Shown here piece after piece: positions 17,402 through 26,476 of a stretch of 64,000 nt of DNA. The DNA comes from JAVVUJ01 sp964582545. Its GTDB lineage: Bacteria > Bacillota > Clostridia > Peptostreptococcales > Anaerovoracaceae. The translations under genes and the position numbers were made by a program. The stretch lies in the NCBI GenBank assembly GCA_964582545.1, contig CAZOSB010000001.1, positions 124,001 to 188,000 on the forward strand, read 5' to 3'. Each line of letters begins with the position of its first letter. Position 1 is the stretch's first letter. The notes under the pieces are model-generated. The model was not told the DNA's origin, did not search any database, and saw nothing but the letters and a program-made list of their open reading frames with translations.

Positions 17402-17995
17402 ATGGAAAAAGAACAAATGACAAACACTAACGCAGTTAATCAGGAATCGGTGGTAAGAATTAAGGATGAGTACGCAAACCCGGCACCTCTGGGACTCATG
17501 GGTTTTGGAATGACCACGATCTTGTTAAACATTCACAATGCAGGCATCATTCCCCTCTCGGCTATGATCGTAGCCATGGGACTGGCTTATGGGGGAATCG
17601 CTCAGGTGATAGCAGGGATTGTAGAGTTTAAGAAATCCAATACTTTTGGCGCTACAGCATTTACCAGTTATGGATTATTTTGGATTTCTTTAATTTTCAT
17701 CTGGTGGAATCCTTTTGGTGTTGCAGGGGCAGACAAGACCTCCATGGGATTTTACCTTCTCATGTGGGGAATCTTTACGGGTTTCATGTTCATAGGTACC
17801 TTAAAATTGACAAAACACCTTCAGTTGGTATTTGGAACTTTGACCTTGCTTTTCTTCCTGCTTGCACTGGGGGATTTTACAGAGAACCACAGCATTACCA
17901 TCATTGCGGGGTACGAAGGCATCCTATGCGGGGGCTTAGCGATTTATACCGCAATGCATCAGGTTTTGTCGGAATTATATAAAAAGGGTAACTAA
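17402..17995 (+). CDS. satP: Acetate uptake transporter (AceTr / SatP-YaaH family)
   Basis: A 197-residue membrane protein with six predicted segments. The family signature NPAPLGLMGFG starts at N26, and GLAYGGIAQVIAGIVEF and TFGATAFTSYGLFW are typical of GPR1/FUN34/YaaH acetate transporters. It would move acetate or succinate with protons across the cytoplasmic membrane. AGGAGGA lies just before the ATG. In a butyrate producer that uses acetate as a CoA acceptor (see the CoA-transferase at 54487), acetate import or export is plausible. Confidence 0.9.
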   Translation: MEKEQMTNTNAVNQESVVRIKDEYANPAPLGLMGFGMTTILLNIHNAGIIPLSAMIVAMGLAYGGIAQVIAGIVEFKKSNTFGATAFTSYGLFWISLIFIWWNPFGVAGADKTSMGFYLLMWGIFTGFMFIGTLKLTKHLQLVFGTLTLLFFLLALGDFTENHSITIIAGYEGILCGGLAIYTAMHQVLSELYKKGN

Positions 17996-18048
17996 AGGCA
18001 AGGTTATGAGCATACGCGCATGCATTTATAACAGGATACAAATAAGAA

Positions 18049-18074
18049 GGGGTCTCGTATGTATGAGAGACCCC
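18049..18074 (-). terminator. Terminator of the Cys-rich protein gene
   Basis: GGGGTCTC (18049-18056) pairs with GAGACCCC (18067-18074) around a ten-base loop. Read on the minus strand, the second arm is followed by a T-rich stretch (TTCTTATTT). It lies 26 bases beyond the end of the minus-strand gene and 54 bases beyond satP, so it may stop both converging transcripts. Confidence 0.7.
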
Positions 18075-18099
18075 TCAGTCAGGAATTAAAACAGAGATA

Positions 18100-19143
18100 T
18101 TATCTTCTGCACCCGCATCCGCGGTTTACATTTTCAAAGCGGTTTCCATTATCAAAGCGGTTTCCATTTTCAAAGCGATCATAATTGCATTCACACTCAC
18201 AACTTTCGGCTTCATCGCTTTCACTTTCTACCAACCCACAGTTTTCTACGGTATCGCTAGGTCGAATTTGATTTGGGAATAATGGTGGGAATGTACCGCA
18301 AATAGATTCTACCTGAGGCTTTAACTGCAAATATCCGGTTGACAATACGCACATTTGAACTGGTACAACAATCTTTTTCTCGCAGGTTACACATAATGCG
18401 ATGATCAGATTGCCCTTTATAGTGCCATCAGGACATATGGTTAAATCTCTTCCTATGTTATTGGTGGCCAGTCTTGTTTCACAAGCTGGATTACAAAATT
18501 CAGTAAAACGTGGTAAGAATGCCGTATTTATTGTTGATGGCAAGCACATTTCAAAGAAGTTTGTCAAGAGTAAGGGGTGTCTTTCATTGGCGATATTGAC
18601 TTTCGCGCATACGGTAAATACCACTTCACGGTCACATCTGTCAGTAAGGAGTAAATCAAGGGTTACCAAAACATCTCCAGTTACCTTTATATTTTGTGTA
18701 CCGAAAATAGGTGTTCCCATACATTTCTCATCGCATTCCTCGGTGTCTGCGTACAGTACTTTTTCAGAATACGTTCCATCGGGACCTACCACAGTAACCT
18801 GCTCACCGCAAGCTGTCTGTATAAAACTGGCACCTGAAATGGTAGTTTCCACATTTAAGGCCAGATTGGATGGGTCATCGATATTGTGGGGATTAAAGAA
18901 CCTCTTGCAGCGAATGTCAATAATTCTCTTCAATCTATGATTTTTAGGTATGGCAGGTGCAAAGCATTGATCGTTTACACTTTTCAAACCTTGAAGATTA
19001 AAAAGTACAGCATCAAAGACCTTTTGAACGTAGATTGGTTCAGTTACCACGTCGCATAAGTTTCCGCTCCACTCACAGAATTGATCTGCATTACAGCATT
19101 TCTGGTAGAGGTCCGGGGATACATTTCCGCCGAAACAACTCAT
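18100..19143 (-). CDS. Cysteine-rich protein with C-terminal hexapeptide repeats, possible spore envelope protein
   Basis: A 347-residue protein with no signal peptide and more than 25 cysteines, many in pairs or CxC patterns. The body looks like two related beta-rich halves. The tail has three six-residue repeats (RFENGN, RFDNGN, RFENVN; 18-bp DNA period) and ends RGCGCRR. Rich Cys content, an Asn/Arg/Gly tail and isolation on the opposite strand recall Clostridia spore coat or exosporium proteins, but I do not recognise the family and this is inference. A strong ribosome site (AAAGGAGGG) precedes the ATG. Upstream bases (GAATATACT on the minus strand) weakly resemble a late sporulation sigma -10 box. 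Confidence 0.6.
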   Translation of the reverse strand: MSCFGGNVSPDLYQKCCNADQFCEWSGNLCDVVTEPIYVQKVFDAVLFNLQGLKSVNDQCFAPAIPKNHRLKRIIDIRCKRFFNPHNIDDPSNLALNVETTISGASFIQTACGEQVTVVGPDGTYSEKVLYADTEECDEKCMGTPIFGTQNIKVTGDVLVTLDLLLTDRCDREVVFTVCAKVNIANERHPLLLTNFFEMCLPSTINTAFLPRFTEFCNPACETRLATNNIGRDLTICPDGTIKGNLIIALCVTCEKKIVVPVQMCVLSTGYLQLKPQVESICGTFPPLFPNQIRPSDTVENCGLVESESDEAESCECECNYDRFENGNRFDNGNRFENVNRGCGCRR

Positions 19144-19302
19144 ATATTTCCCTCCTTTATGGTTTTTGATTATTTCTTTTCAAAGTCAGTATATTCCCAT
19201 GCTACTGCAAGTGTTACAATCTAGTAAAAAATTATTGCGAAAACCATGGGTTTCAACTATAATTTTTATAATATGAAGTACAGAGTAAGGAAGGAACATA
19301 GA

Positions 19303-20259
19303 ATGTTACAAAATGTTGTGAATGTAACGGTGGGTCTGGGGGGCGGTTGTTACTTGATTATGGGAAAGGTAAGGAATGCCGTTATTGATACAGGTATGGC
19401 GTATTGTGGCGGTGAGCTGGTGCAAAAGATCCAAAAGGAGTTGGAGAACTTCCTTGTTAATCATAAAGGCTTAAAGGAAAATTCCGGTAAGGTGGATTAC
19501 ATTCTTCTTTCCCATTCTCATTATGATCATGTGGGAGCGGTGGGATTTTTAAGGGAAGTATGGAAAGATGTTCAAGTGCTTGGGGCGGCTTATGCAGCGC
19601 AGGTTTTGACCAAGGAAAAAGCTATAGAAACCATACGGGAGCTTTCCCTTAAGGCGGAAGAACTCTATGGTACAGAGGAGGAAAAAATTCTCAATGAACA
19701 ATATCAAGGGCAGGGAATTACACAGTATTTTCTAGATGCCAATCATCTAAAGGTGGATCAGGTAATCGGGGAAGGATCTATGGTAGATTTGGGAGAAACC
19801 ACCGTGGAGGTCTTTGAAACCATGGGGCACACAAAATGCTCCTTGACCTTTTATTTGCCATTAGAAAGTATCTTGTTTCCCAGCGAAAGTACGGGCGTTC
19901 TCTGCGAATACGGGGAGAGTAAACCTTCCATCTTAACCTCCTATATTAAGGCCATGGAATCCTTGGAAAAATGCAGAAGAATCCAGGCCAATAACATCAT
20001 ATCACCTCATGCCATTCCTGTGAGGAAGGAAGATGTGGGACAATATTGGAATTGGGCGGAAAAGGGTGCAGAATTGTCTAAAAAGATTATTTTGGAAAGT
20101 TATGAGAAGGGAGCAAGTCTCGGGGAGATGCTCCAAAACTATACCCGTACTTTTAGAAAAGGTTTGTCAGCAGAGCAACAACCCATCGAAGCGTTTAATA
20201 TTAATGCTATGGCTTCTATCAATGTAATTTTACGGGAGTTTACCGATGAATTCCGATAG
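19303..20259 (+). CDS. Metallo-beta-lactamase-fold hydrolase
   Basis: A 318-residue protein. The ATG at 19303 follows AAGGAAGGA (19287-19295); an upstream ATG at 19246 lacks a ribosome site. The zinc-binding motif HSHYDHVG starts at H71 (H71, H73, D75, H76), with later metal ligands likely in MGHTKCS and ISPHAIP. The start, VNVTVGLGGGCYLI..VIDTG, is typical of MBL-fold hydrolases. The reaction is unknown; glyoxalase II-like or lactonase-like hydrolysis is possible. It is followed by a small phosphodiesterase gene 78 bases downstream. Confidence 0.85.
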   Translation: MLQNVVNVTVGLGGGCYLIMGKVRNAVIDTGMAYCGGELVQKIQKELENFLVNHKGLKENSGKVDYILLSHSHYDHVGAVGFLREVWKDVQVLGAAYAAQVLTKEKAIETIRELSLKAEELYGTEEEKILNEQYQGQGITQYFLDANHLKVDQVIGEGSMVDLGETTVEVFETMGHTKCSLTFYLPLESILFPSESTGVLCEYGESKPSILTSYIKAMESLEKCRRIQANNIISPHAIPVRKEDVGQYWNWAEKGAELSKKIILESYEKGASLGEMLQNYTRTFRKGLSAEQQPIEAFNINAMASINVILREFTDEFR

Positions 20260-20337
20260 GCAAATGGAATGAGTAAAGTCAATTCAAGAAGTTTAGTCCG
20301 CTAAAGCATTGGGAAATGTAGAGAAAGGAGAAAAGGT

Positions 20338-20823
20338 ATGCGAATATTAGTGATTAGCGATACCCATGGGGAATTGGCTTTGGCCAGGCGGGTGTGTTTG
20401 GAAGAAAAACAAGGGTTTCATAGAATATTTCATCTGGGAGATTTCTACAAGGATGGTATTCGTTTGGGTGAAGAGATGGAAATTCCCGTTAACACAGTAA
20501 AGGGAAACTGTGATGGCAGTGTATCTGCTGATGACTATGAAATTGTGGAGGTGGAATTTGGAAATCTCTACTTGGCTCACGGTCACTTTGATAATGTCAA
20601 TCATAATTATCAGAGTATCTGCTACAAAGCACAATCCTTAGGTTGTAAGGGTGCCATTTTTGGACATACCCATATAGGGTTATTTCAGGAGGAAAACGGA
20701 TTTTATCTTCTGAATCCCGGTAGCTTGACTAAGCCATTGGATGGAAAACCCCGCTCCTACGCCATTATCACCACCAGTAATGAGGGGATGAAGGTGGAGT
20801 TCTTTTATGGGGAACCCACATAA
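20338..20823 (+). CDS. YfcE/MJ0936-family metallophosphoesterase
   Basis: A 161-residue calcineurin-like phosphoesterase. Metal-binding motifs appear in order: ISDTHGE, HLGDF, GNCDG, AHGHF and GHTHIG, followed by LLNPGSLTKP. These define the YfcE phosphodiesterase family, which hydrolyses phosphodiester model substrates in vitro; the natural substrate is unknown. Length is normal for the family, and AGAAAGGAG precedes the ATG. Confidence 0.92.
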   Translation: MRILVISDTHGELALARRVCLEEKQGFHRIFHLGDFYKDGIRLGEEMEIPVNTVKGNCDGSVSADDYEIVEVEFGNLYLAHGHFDNVNHNYQSICYKAQSLGCKGAIFGHTHIGLFQEENGFYLLNPGSLTKPLDGKPRSYAIITTSNEGMKVEFFYGEPT

Positions 20824-20974
20824 CAAGTGCTTAACTGTTTTATTTAATATAAGTTATTAGCTTTTAAAATAAATTATTAATTTTATTTTAAATAAATCGA
20901 TTGACACTTACTGTAACTTTTGATAATATGAATTGTAAATATTTTGAATTATTTTAATAAATTGGATTTTGTGA

Positions 20975-23512
20975 TTGGGTGAAATATTGAGAAGACCGAT
21001 AGTTGCAGTTTTATTGGGGTTTGCAGGAGGTATTTTAGTCACCTACTATCAAGGAATCTATCTGGCATTAGGGATAGGGATTCTTTTATTGTTAGTGACG
21101 GGGTTTTGTGCCGTGAGGATCACGGATCCACTCAGGGCTACATTGTTAATTTCCTGTGGATTTTTTCTCTTGGGTAGTTGCTGTCTTCAATATTCTTTGG
21201 GAAAGGAAGGCTCTTTTTACGGGAGGGAAGGGGAGAAGGTAAGAATCAGGGGGCAGGTGATCACTGCGCAAAGCAAACAGGAGGGATTTACGAAGCTCAT
21301 CCTGAGAGTTGAGGAAGAATGGAGGAGACAAGAGAGTGATAGTGATAAGCTGATTCCTTTGTCGCCAGAAAAGGTGCTTGTAAATATTTCCGGTGTTATG
21401 AAGTATGATTCGTTAGAACTCCTGAGTGAAAAGGGTCAAGACCGTCAAAACCTAACCGGAACCGCAGATTTGGTGGGTAGGTGGGTGGAGGTGACGGGAA
21501 CGGTGGAAGCGCCCTCCCCCATGCGAAATCCTAAAACTTTTGATTATGCCCTCTATATGAAAACCCAAGGAATCACTTCCTTGATTAATAGTAAATCCTA
21601 CGACTTGCAAATGACACCTCATGAGACTCAAGTGTTTTCCAACAAGTTATCACTACTAAAGGCAAGCTTTATCAAACGCCTGCATTCAATTTCCGATGAG
21701 AATTCCACAGCAATTTTAGTGGGCATGCTCCTGGGGGATAAAAGCCTCTTGGAAGAAAGTACTTATGAAAATTTTCAAAAAAATGGTATCGCCCATATCT
21801 TAAGCGTATCGGGTATTCATGTAGGGATACTATACCTTTGTATCAATAAGCTTTTGGGTAAAAGAAGAACGCCAGTTTACTTTTTATCAGTAGGGGCATT
21901 CCTGCTTTTTTATGCTGCCTTAGCGGAGTTTTCGCCCTCCGTCACCAGGGCTGTTGCTATGATTTTTATTCACTTATTATCCAAGCTTTTATTCAGACCC
22001 TATGACTTGACCGCCTGCACCTGTACCTGTGCGGTAATCATGCTCTGTATCAATCCTATGTCCCTATTTCAAGTGGGGTTTCAGCTATCCTATTTGGCGG
22101 TTTTTACTTTGGCGGTACTCTTGCCCTGGACCAATAGACGGATAGCACTGTTGGAGGAAAAGGGATTGTCGCCAGCTTTGAACAAGGTGTTAAAATTTTT
22201 AGCACCCCTTCTGGTAATTCAGGTGGGGATGGCTCCCTTTACCGCTTACTGCTTCAATTATTTTTCCATCAGTGCGTTTCTTTTAAATATTCCCGTACTG
22301 TTTTTGGCAGGATTCATCATACCGTTGGGAGTGATGGCCATGGTACTTTCCTTTCTGGCAGATTTCTTAGGAGAAATGGAAAGGGTACCCCTAATAATGA
22401 CATATATAATGGAAAGTTTTTTTCGATTTTTAGTATTTTTGGATCAAATATTAATCCAAATTATGAATTTTGGAAATACCGTTTTTGGAAGTTCCTCCCT
22501 CAGTTATTTCTTGATGGCTAGTCCTCCTATGGTTTGGATAGCGCTTTACTACGGGCTGCTGTTTTTCCTATTTTCCGAGCTGTTCCGGGTGATGTATCAG
22601 AGAAAACAATGGAAAAAAGTGGGTTGTGTTTTGTCGGTAATTCTAATAGTTTCCCTTCTTTTTCCTCATCTATCAGGTGAAGTCAGAGTAAAACCAGGTC
22701 TCGTTTTTGTAGATGTGGGGCAAGGCGATTGCCTCCATATAAAGACTCCAAAAGGAAAGAATATTTTAATAGATGGGGGAGGAAGTCAAAATTACAATGT
22801 TGGGAAAAAGACTTTGATGCCATATTTGCTGAAAAATGGTATTTCTAAGATTGACTTGGTTCTGGTAACTCACCTGCATGACGATCATTATCTGGGCATA
22901 CAGCAATTGGGGAAGGAATATCCTATATCTAATTTAGGATTTTATGAAATCAATCAGCTAAGAGCTAAAGAAATTGAGGCAAAATCCGGCATACCTTGTG
23001 AAAAATATATTTATCTCAGCAAAGGGCAAACCCTCAAAATCGAGAAAGATATTTCTATAGAGGTACTTTATCCAGAGAAAAAAAGCCAGGCAGAGTACGA
23101 GTCCTTGTTAAGTGCCAAAGGAGATGAAAATGAAAGCAGTTTAATCTTAAAGATTAATTATGGAGAACTGAGCGTGCTCATGACGGGAGATATGGGATTT
23201 GATGGGGAGGAAAAACTGATGAAACTCCATGGCGGGGATGGAGCAGAAGGAAATTTTTTGCCTGCTTTGCAGTCACATATTTTGAAGGTTGGTCATCATG
23301 GCAGCAAATATTCCACTAGTGAAACTTTTGTCAATGTTGTAAACCCCAAGCTTGCTATAATTCAAGTAGGAAAAAATAATTTTGGTCATCCTAACCAAGA
23401 TGTCATTGAAAATTTAGAGAAATCAAGTATAATGGTATATAGAAACGATCAACAAGGTGCCATTCTTTTAGAAGCGGGAAAGGGATGGAAGTTAAGGAGT
23501 ACAATCCCCTAA
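20975..23512 (+). CDS. comEC: ComEC/Rec2 DNA-uptake channel
   Basis: An 845-residue polytopic protein. The N-terminus has two or three membrane segments and an extracellular OB-like region (about 60-200). The Competence domain (about 235-520) carries ISDENSTAILVGMLLGDKSL and NGIAHILSVSGIHVG, the family hallmark. The C-terminal MBL domain (about 580-845) has FVDVGQGDC, THLHDDH and LKVGHHGSKYS. It forms the membrane channel for single-stranded DNA in natural transformation. The start is uncertain: TTG at 20975 gives the family N-terminus, but the ribosome site is weak. holA follows after 36 bases, a common neighbour of comEC in Firmicutes. comEA is not in the window. Confidence 0.93.
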   Translation: MGEILRRPIVAVLLGFAGGILVTYYQGIYLALGIGILLLLVTGFCAVRITDPLRATLLISCGFFLLGSCCLQYSLGKEGSFYGREGEKVRIRGQVITAQSKQEGFTKLILRVEEEWRRQESDSDKLIPLSPEKVLVNISGVMKYDSLELLSEKGQDRQNLTGTADLVGRWVEVTGTVEAPSPMRNPKTFDYALYMKTQGITSLINSKSYDLQMTPHETQVFSNKLSLLKASFIKRLHSISDENSTAILVGMLLGDKSLLEESTYENFQKNGIAHILSVSGIHVGILYLCINKLLGKRRTPVYFLSVGAFLLFYAALAEFSPSVTRAVAMIFIHLLSKLLFRPYDLTACTCTCAVIMLCINPMSLFQVGFQLSYLAVFTLAVLLPWTNRRIALLEEKGLSPALNKVLKFLAPLLVIQVGMAPFTAYCFNYFSISAFLLNIPVLFLAGFIIPLGVMAMVLSFLADFLGEMERVPLIMTYIMESFFRFLVFLDQILIQIMNFGNTVFGSSSLSYFLMASPPMVWIALYYGLLFFLFSELFRVMYQRKQWKKVGCVLSVILIVSLLFPHLSGEVRVKPGLVFVDVGQGDCLHIKTPKGKNILIDGGGSQNYNVGKKTLMPYLLKNGISKIDLVLVTHLHDDHYLGIQQLGKEYPISNLGFYEINQLRAKEIEAKSGIPCEKYIYLSKGQTLKIEKDISIEVLYPEKKSQAEYESLLSAKGDENESSLILKINYGELSVLMTGDMGFDGEEKLMKLHGGDGAEGNFLPALQSHILKVGHHGSKYSTSETFVNVVNPKLAIIQVGKNNFGHPNQDVIENLEKSSIMVYRNDQQGAILLEAGKGWKLRSTIP

Positions 23513-23548
23513 AGTAAGGGGTTGAGAGGAATACAATAAGGAAAAAAG

Positions 23549-24604
23549 ATGGCATATCAGAATAAAGTTCAGATCGAGCACCCTTTTAAAAAGATTGCTG
23601 CTCAAATAAAGGAAGGACAGCTGAAGACGCTGCTCTTTTTCTATGGGAAGGAAGAATATCTAATTCGATGGGCTACGGATCAGATTATAACAAAATATGT
23701 GAATCCGCAGGCTTTGGCGTGGGATGTTGTAAAGCTAGATGGAGAATTAACATCATTAAATGAAATTAAAAATAGCTGTGAAACCTTATCTATGATGTCG
23801 GATCGGCGAGTAGTTCTGCTGAGAAATCTTAAGCTGGCAGCAGGAGAGAAAAGCCGTAACTTTCCGGCAGATGAAGAGGAAGCTCTACTAAATTATATGG
23901 AACAGCTGTCGGAGGGCTCCATCCTTATTATTACTGCTACCCATGCGGATAAGAGGAAAAAGTTTTATAAGACGGTGGAAAAATGGGGTGAAGCATACGA
24001 CTTTTGCCAGTTGGATGAGAAACAACTAGCTGCCTTTATCAACAAGAGATTAAAGCAAGAGGGCAAAAAGGCAAGCCCCAGAGTCATACAGCAGTTCATC
24101 AACTATACAGGCTACTTTGCCAAGGAATCGGAGTATACCCTTTTTCATTTGGACAATGATCTGAAAAAAATCATTGCGGCAGCAGAGGAAGAGGAGCTGA
24201 GCTTGACCAATATTACTTCCGTACTCTCCGCCAGTTTGGATACCAACGTCTTTTCCATGATTGATGCCATAAGCCAAAACCGGAAGGATGAGGCCTTTGT
24301 TTTGTTGCACAACCAGCTTGTGTCAGGGGAAAATCTCTACAAGTTGCTGTCTATCATCTGCGGTCAGTTTGAGCTGATATTGGCAGTAAAGGAAATGAAG
24401 TCCAACGGAAGTAGCTTGGAGCAAATGAAGGCAAAACTTAAAATCCATGAATTCAGAATCAAAAAGGCATCTGCCTTTGCGGAAAGATATTCCATAGAAT
24501 ATTTAAAGAAAATCCTGATTAAAGCATATGATGTGGATAAAAATATTAAGACAGGACTTTTAGATGCTACCCTAGCGCTAGAGATGTTTATTGCTGAGAT
24601 TTAA
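23549..24604 (+). CDS. holA: DNA polymerase III delta subunit
   Basis: A 351-residue clamp-loader delta subunit. The N-terminal AAA-like fold begins with LLFFYGKEEYLIRWATDQI, the usual HolA opening, followed by the conserved SEGSILIITATHADKRKKFYK region. The C-terminal helical collar has the NVFSMIDAISQNRKDEAF motif. It opens the beta clamp during loading. The order comEC-holA is common in Firmicutes, where rpsT often follows, but no rpsT is present here. Confidence 0.92.
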   Translation: MAYQNKVQIEHPFKKIAAQIKEGQLKTLLFFYGKEEYLIRWATDQIITKYVNPQALAWDVVKLDGELTSLNEIKNSCETLSMMSDRRVVLLRNLKLAAGEKSRNFPADEEEALLNYMEQLSEGSILIITATHADKRKKFYKTVEKWGEAYDFCQLDEKQLAAFINKRLKQEGKKASPRVIQQFINYTGYFAKESEYTLFHLDNDLKKIIAAAEEEELSLTNITSVLSASLDTNVFSMIDAISQNRKDEAFVLLHNQLVSGENLYKLLSIICGQFELILAVKEMKSNGSSLEQMKAKLKIHEFRIKKASAFAERYSIEYLKKILIKAYDVDKNIKTGLLDATLALEMFIAEI

Positions 24605-24631
24605 AAGGTAGTTGCTTTAAAAGAGTCACTT

Positions 24632-24660
24632 AAAAGGTATCACTTAGGATGTAACCTTTT
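24632..24660 (+). terminator. Possible terminator after holA
   Basis: AAAAGGT (24632-24638) pairs with ACCTTTT (24654-24660) around a 15-base loop, ending in Ts. The stem is short and AT-rich, so this is only a candidate. Confidence 0.4.
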
Positions 24661-24753
24661 CTGATGCAGCTGATGAAGATACAAACTTAATTCTAAGAGC
24701 TATTTTGCAGTGAACAAAATAATACATAACAATTGATTAAATAGGAGAATACT

Positions 24754-25713
24754 ATGACAAAACAATTCAAAGCAGATTTAATGTTGATACTGGTCACCTT
24801 ATTTTGGGGTGTTTCTTATTTGTTTATGGATCTTTGCCTGAGGTACATGGAACCCTTCGGGCTAAATGCATTTCGTTTTTCCTTAGCTTTTTTGGTCGCC
24901 TTTATCGTAGCTTTTCCAAAGCTAAAATCCGTCAATAGAGAAACTTTAAAATACAGTGCTATTTTAGGTTTTATCCTAATGATTGTCTATTTTGGAGCCA
25001 CCTTTGGAGTTCAATATACCAGCCTATCCAATGCAGGATTTCTTTGCGCTTTGGCTGTAGTGATTACTCCAATTTTTGGATTTTTCTTTAAGGGACAGAA
25101 AGCGGAGAAGAAACTCATCCTTGTTGTAATATTATGTTTAGCGGGTATCGGATTACTTACCTTAAATGAAAAGCTACAACCTGCCGTAGGTGATTTATTA
25201 TGCATTCTCTGTGCTGTAGCCTATGCGGTGGATCTGTTGGTGACGGAAAGTGCCGTACAGAAAGAAAGTGTCAATCCCTTTCAATTGGGAGTGTACCAGC
25301 TAGGGTTTACCGGAATATTCAACTTGATTCTTGCATTGGTTTTGGAGGATAATACCCTTCCAAAGGACGTTGAATTTTGGTTCCCTGCCTTGTTTTTGGC
25401 CATCTTTTGCACAGGTGTGGCCTTTATCGTGCAGGTCATGGCACAACAATATACCTCCGCTGCTCATGTTGGAGTAATATTTACCTTGGAGCCGGTCTTT
25501 GCTGGTTTTGTAGCTTACTTTTTTGCCGGGGAAATACTAACATCAAGAGGATACTTAGGTGCAATCCTATTAATTATTGGATTATTTATTATGGAAATAG
25601 ACTGGAAAATATTACTAAAGAAGAAAGAAGAAAATGTAACTGGTTACATCCAGAACCTTGAAACCTCAACAACTTCGCTTGAAGAAGAGAATTCTGAAGA
25701 AATCGTTAAATAA
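24754..25713 (+). CDS. EamA/DMT-family transporter
   Basis: A 319-residue membrane protein with ten predicted helices in two EamA halves (about residues 8-135 and 150-280). The first half begins DLMLILVTLFWGVSYLFMDL and contains YTSLSNAGFLCAL; the second has EPVFAGFVAYFFAGE, the usual end of the repeat. The tail is charged and cytoplasmic. Members export amino acids, purines or other small metabolites; the substrate is not predictable. TAGGAGAA precedes the ATG. Confidence 0.88.
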   Translation: MTKQFKADLMLILVTLFWGVSYLFMDLCLRYMEPFGLNAFRFSLAFLVAFIVAFPKLKSVNRETLKYSAILGFILMIVYFGATFGVQYTSLSNAGFLCALAVVITPIFGFFFKGQKAEKKLILVVILCLAGIGLLTLNEKLQPAVGDLLCILCAVAYAVDLLVTESAVQKESVNPFQLGVYQLGFTGIFNLILALVLEDNTLPKDVEFWFPALFLAIFCTGVAFIVQVMAQQYTSAAHVGVIFTLEPVFAGFVAYFFAGEILTSRGYLGAILLIIGLFIMEIDWKILLKKKEENVTGYIQNLETSTTSLEEENSEEIVK

Positions 25714-25945
25714 TAAATTAACATAAAATTAAGAAAAATATTGAAATTTCACATAAAATTATCCTTGCTGACCTATGAAATTTTTGATATAGTAACAATA
25801 ATTAGATTGAACAGTCGGCAATTAATTTACTTTTCAAAATTAAGAACAATTTGAGATATAAATGTTAAAAAATCGAAAATTCTTAACTTTGAATTTTAAC
25901 GGTAATGTGCTTATGTAAAAGTTATTTTCAAAACGGAGGTACAAT

Positions 25946-26467
25946 ATGTCAGACCAAACAAATCAATGTCAATGTGGTTCCTGCAATCAGCCGGACTTTG
26001 CTGAACTGGAGCCTGTCTTGGCTAAATATGGCCATGTAGAAGGTAGCCTTATCACTATTTTGCAAAAAACTCAGGATCTGTATGGATACCTTTCTTTGGA
26101 TGCCATCAATTACATATCTCAGAAAACAGGGATAAAGGCAGCTAAAATTTATGGTGTAGCCACCTTTTACACTCAGTTTCGATTAAAACCCATCGGGAAA
26201 TATCTGATCATGTTGTGCCAAGGTACCGCTTGTCACGTAAACGGGTCCAAGATCATTGAAGAAGCCATCTGTGAAGAACTGAACATACAAGACGGAGAAA
26301 CGACAGAAGACAATATTTTCACGTTAAATAATGTTGCCTGCTTGGGTTGCTGCAGTCTGGCACCTGTTATGATGGTCAAGAGTCTGGAGGACGACGAAAC
26401 CTATGGAAACCTGACAAAGGATTCCGTGAAAGCCATACTGAAAGAAATCAGAAGCAGAGAAGTATAG
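25946..26467 (+). CDS. NuoE-like [2Fe-2S] subunit of a soluble NADH-linked complex
   Basis: A 173-residue thioredoxin-like ferredoxin of the NuoE/HydC family. The four cluster cysteines are in CQGTACHVNG and NVACLGCCSLAP. It is the first gene of a three-gene operon: NuoF-like 9 bases downstream, then the large fusion. In bifurcating hydrogenases (HydABC), NADH-dependent formate dehydrogenases and Stn-type transhydrogenases this subunit docks on the NuoF-like flavoprotein. Here there is no hydrogenase subunit, so the Hyd name is not used. AACGGAGG precedes the ATG. Confidence 0.9.
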   Translation: MSDQTNQCQCGSCNQPDFAELEPVLAKYGHVEGSLITILQKTQDLYGYLSLDAINYISQKTGIKAAKIYGVATFYTQFRLKPIGKYLIMLCQGTACHVNGSKIIEEAICEELNIQDGETTEDNIFTLNNVACLGCCSLAPVMMVKSLEDDETYGNLTKDSVKAILKEIRSREV

Positions 26468-26476
26468 GGGGTCAAG

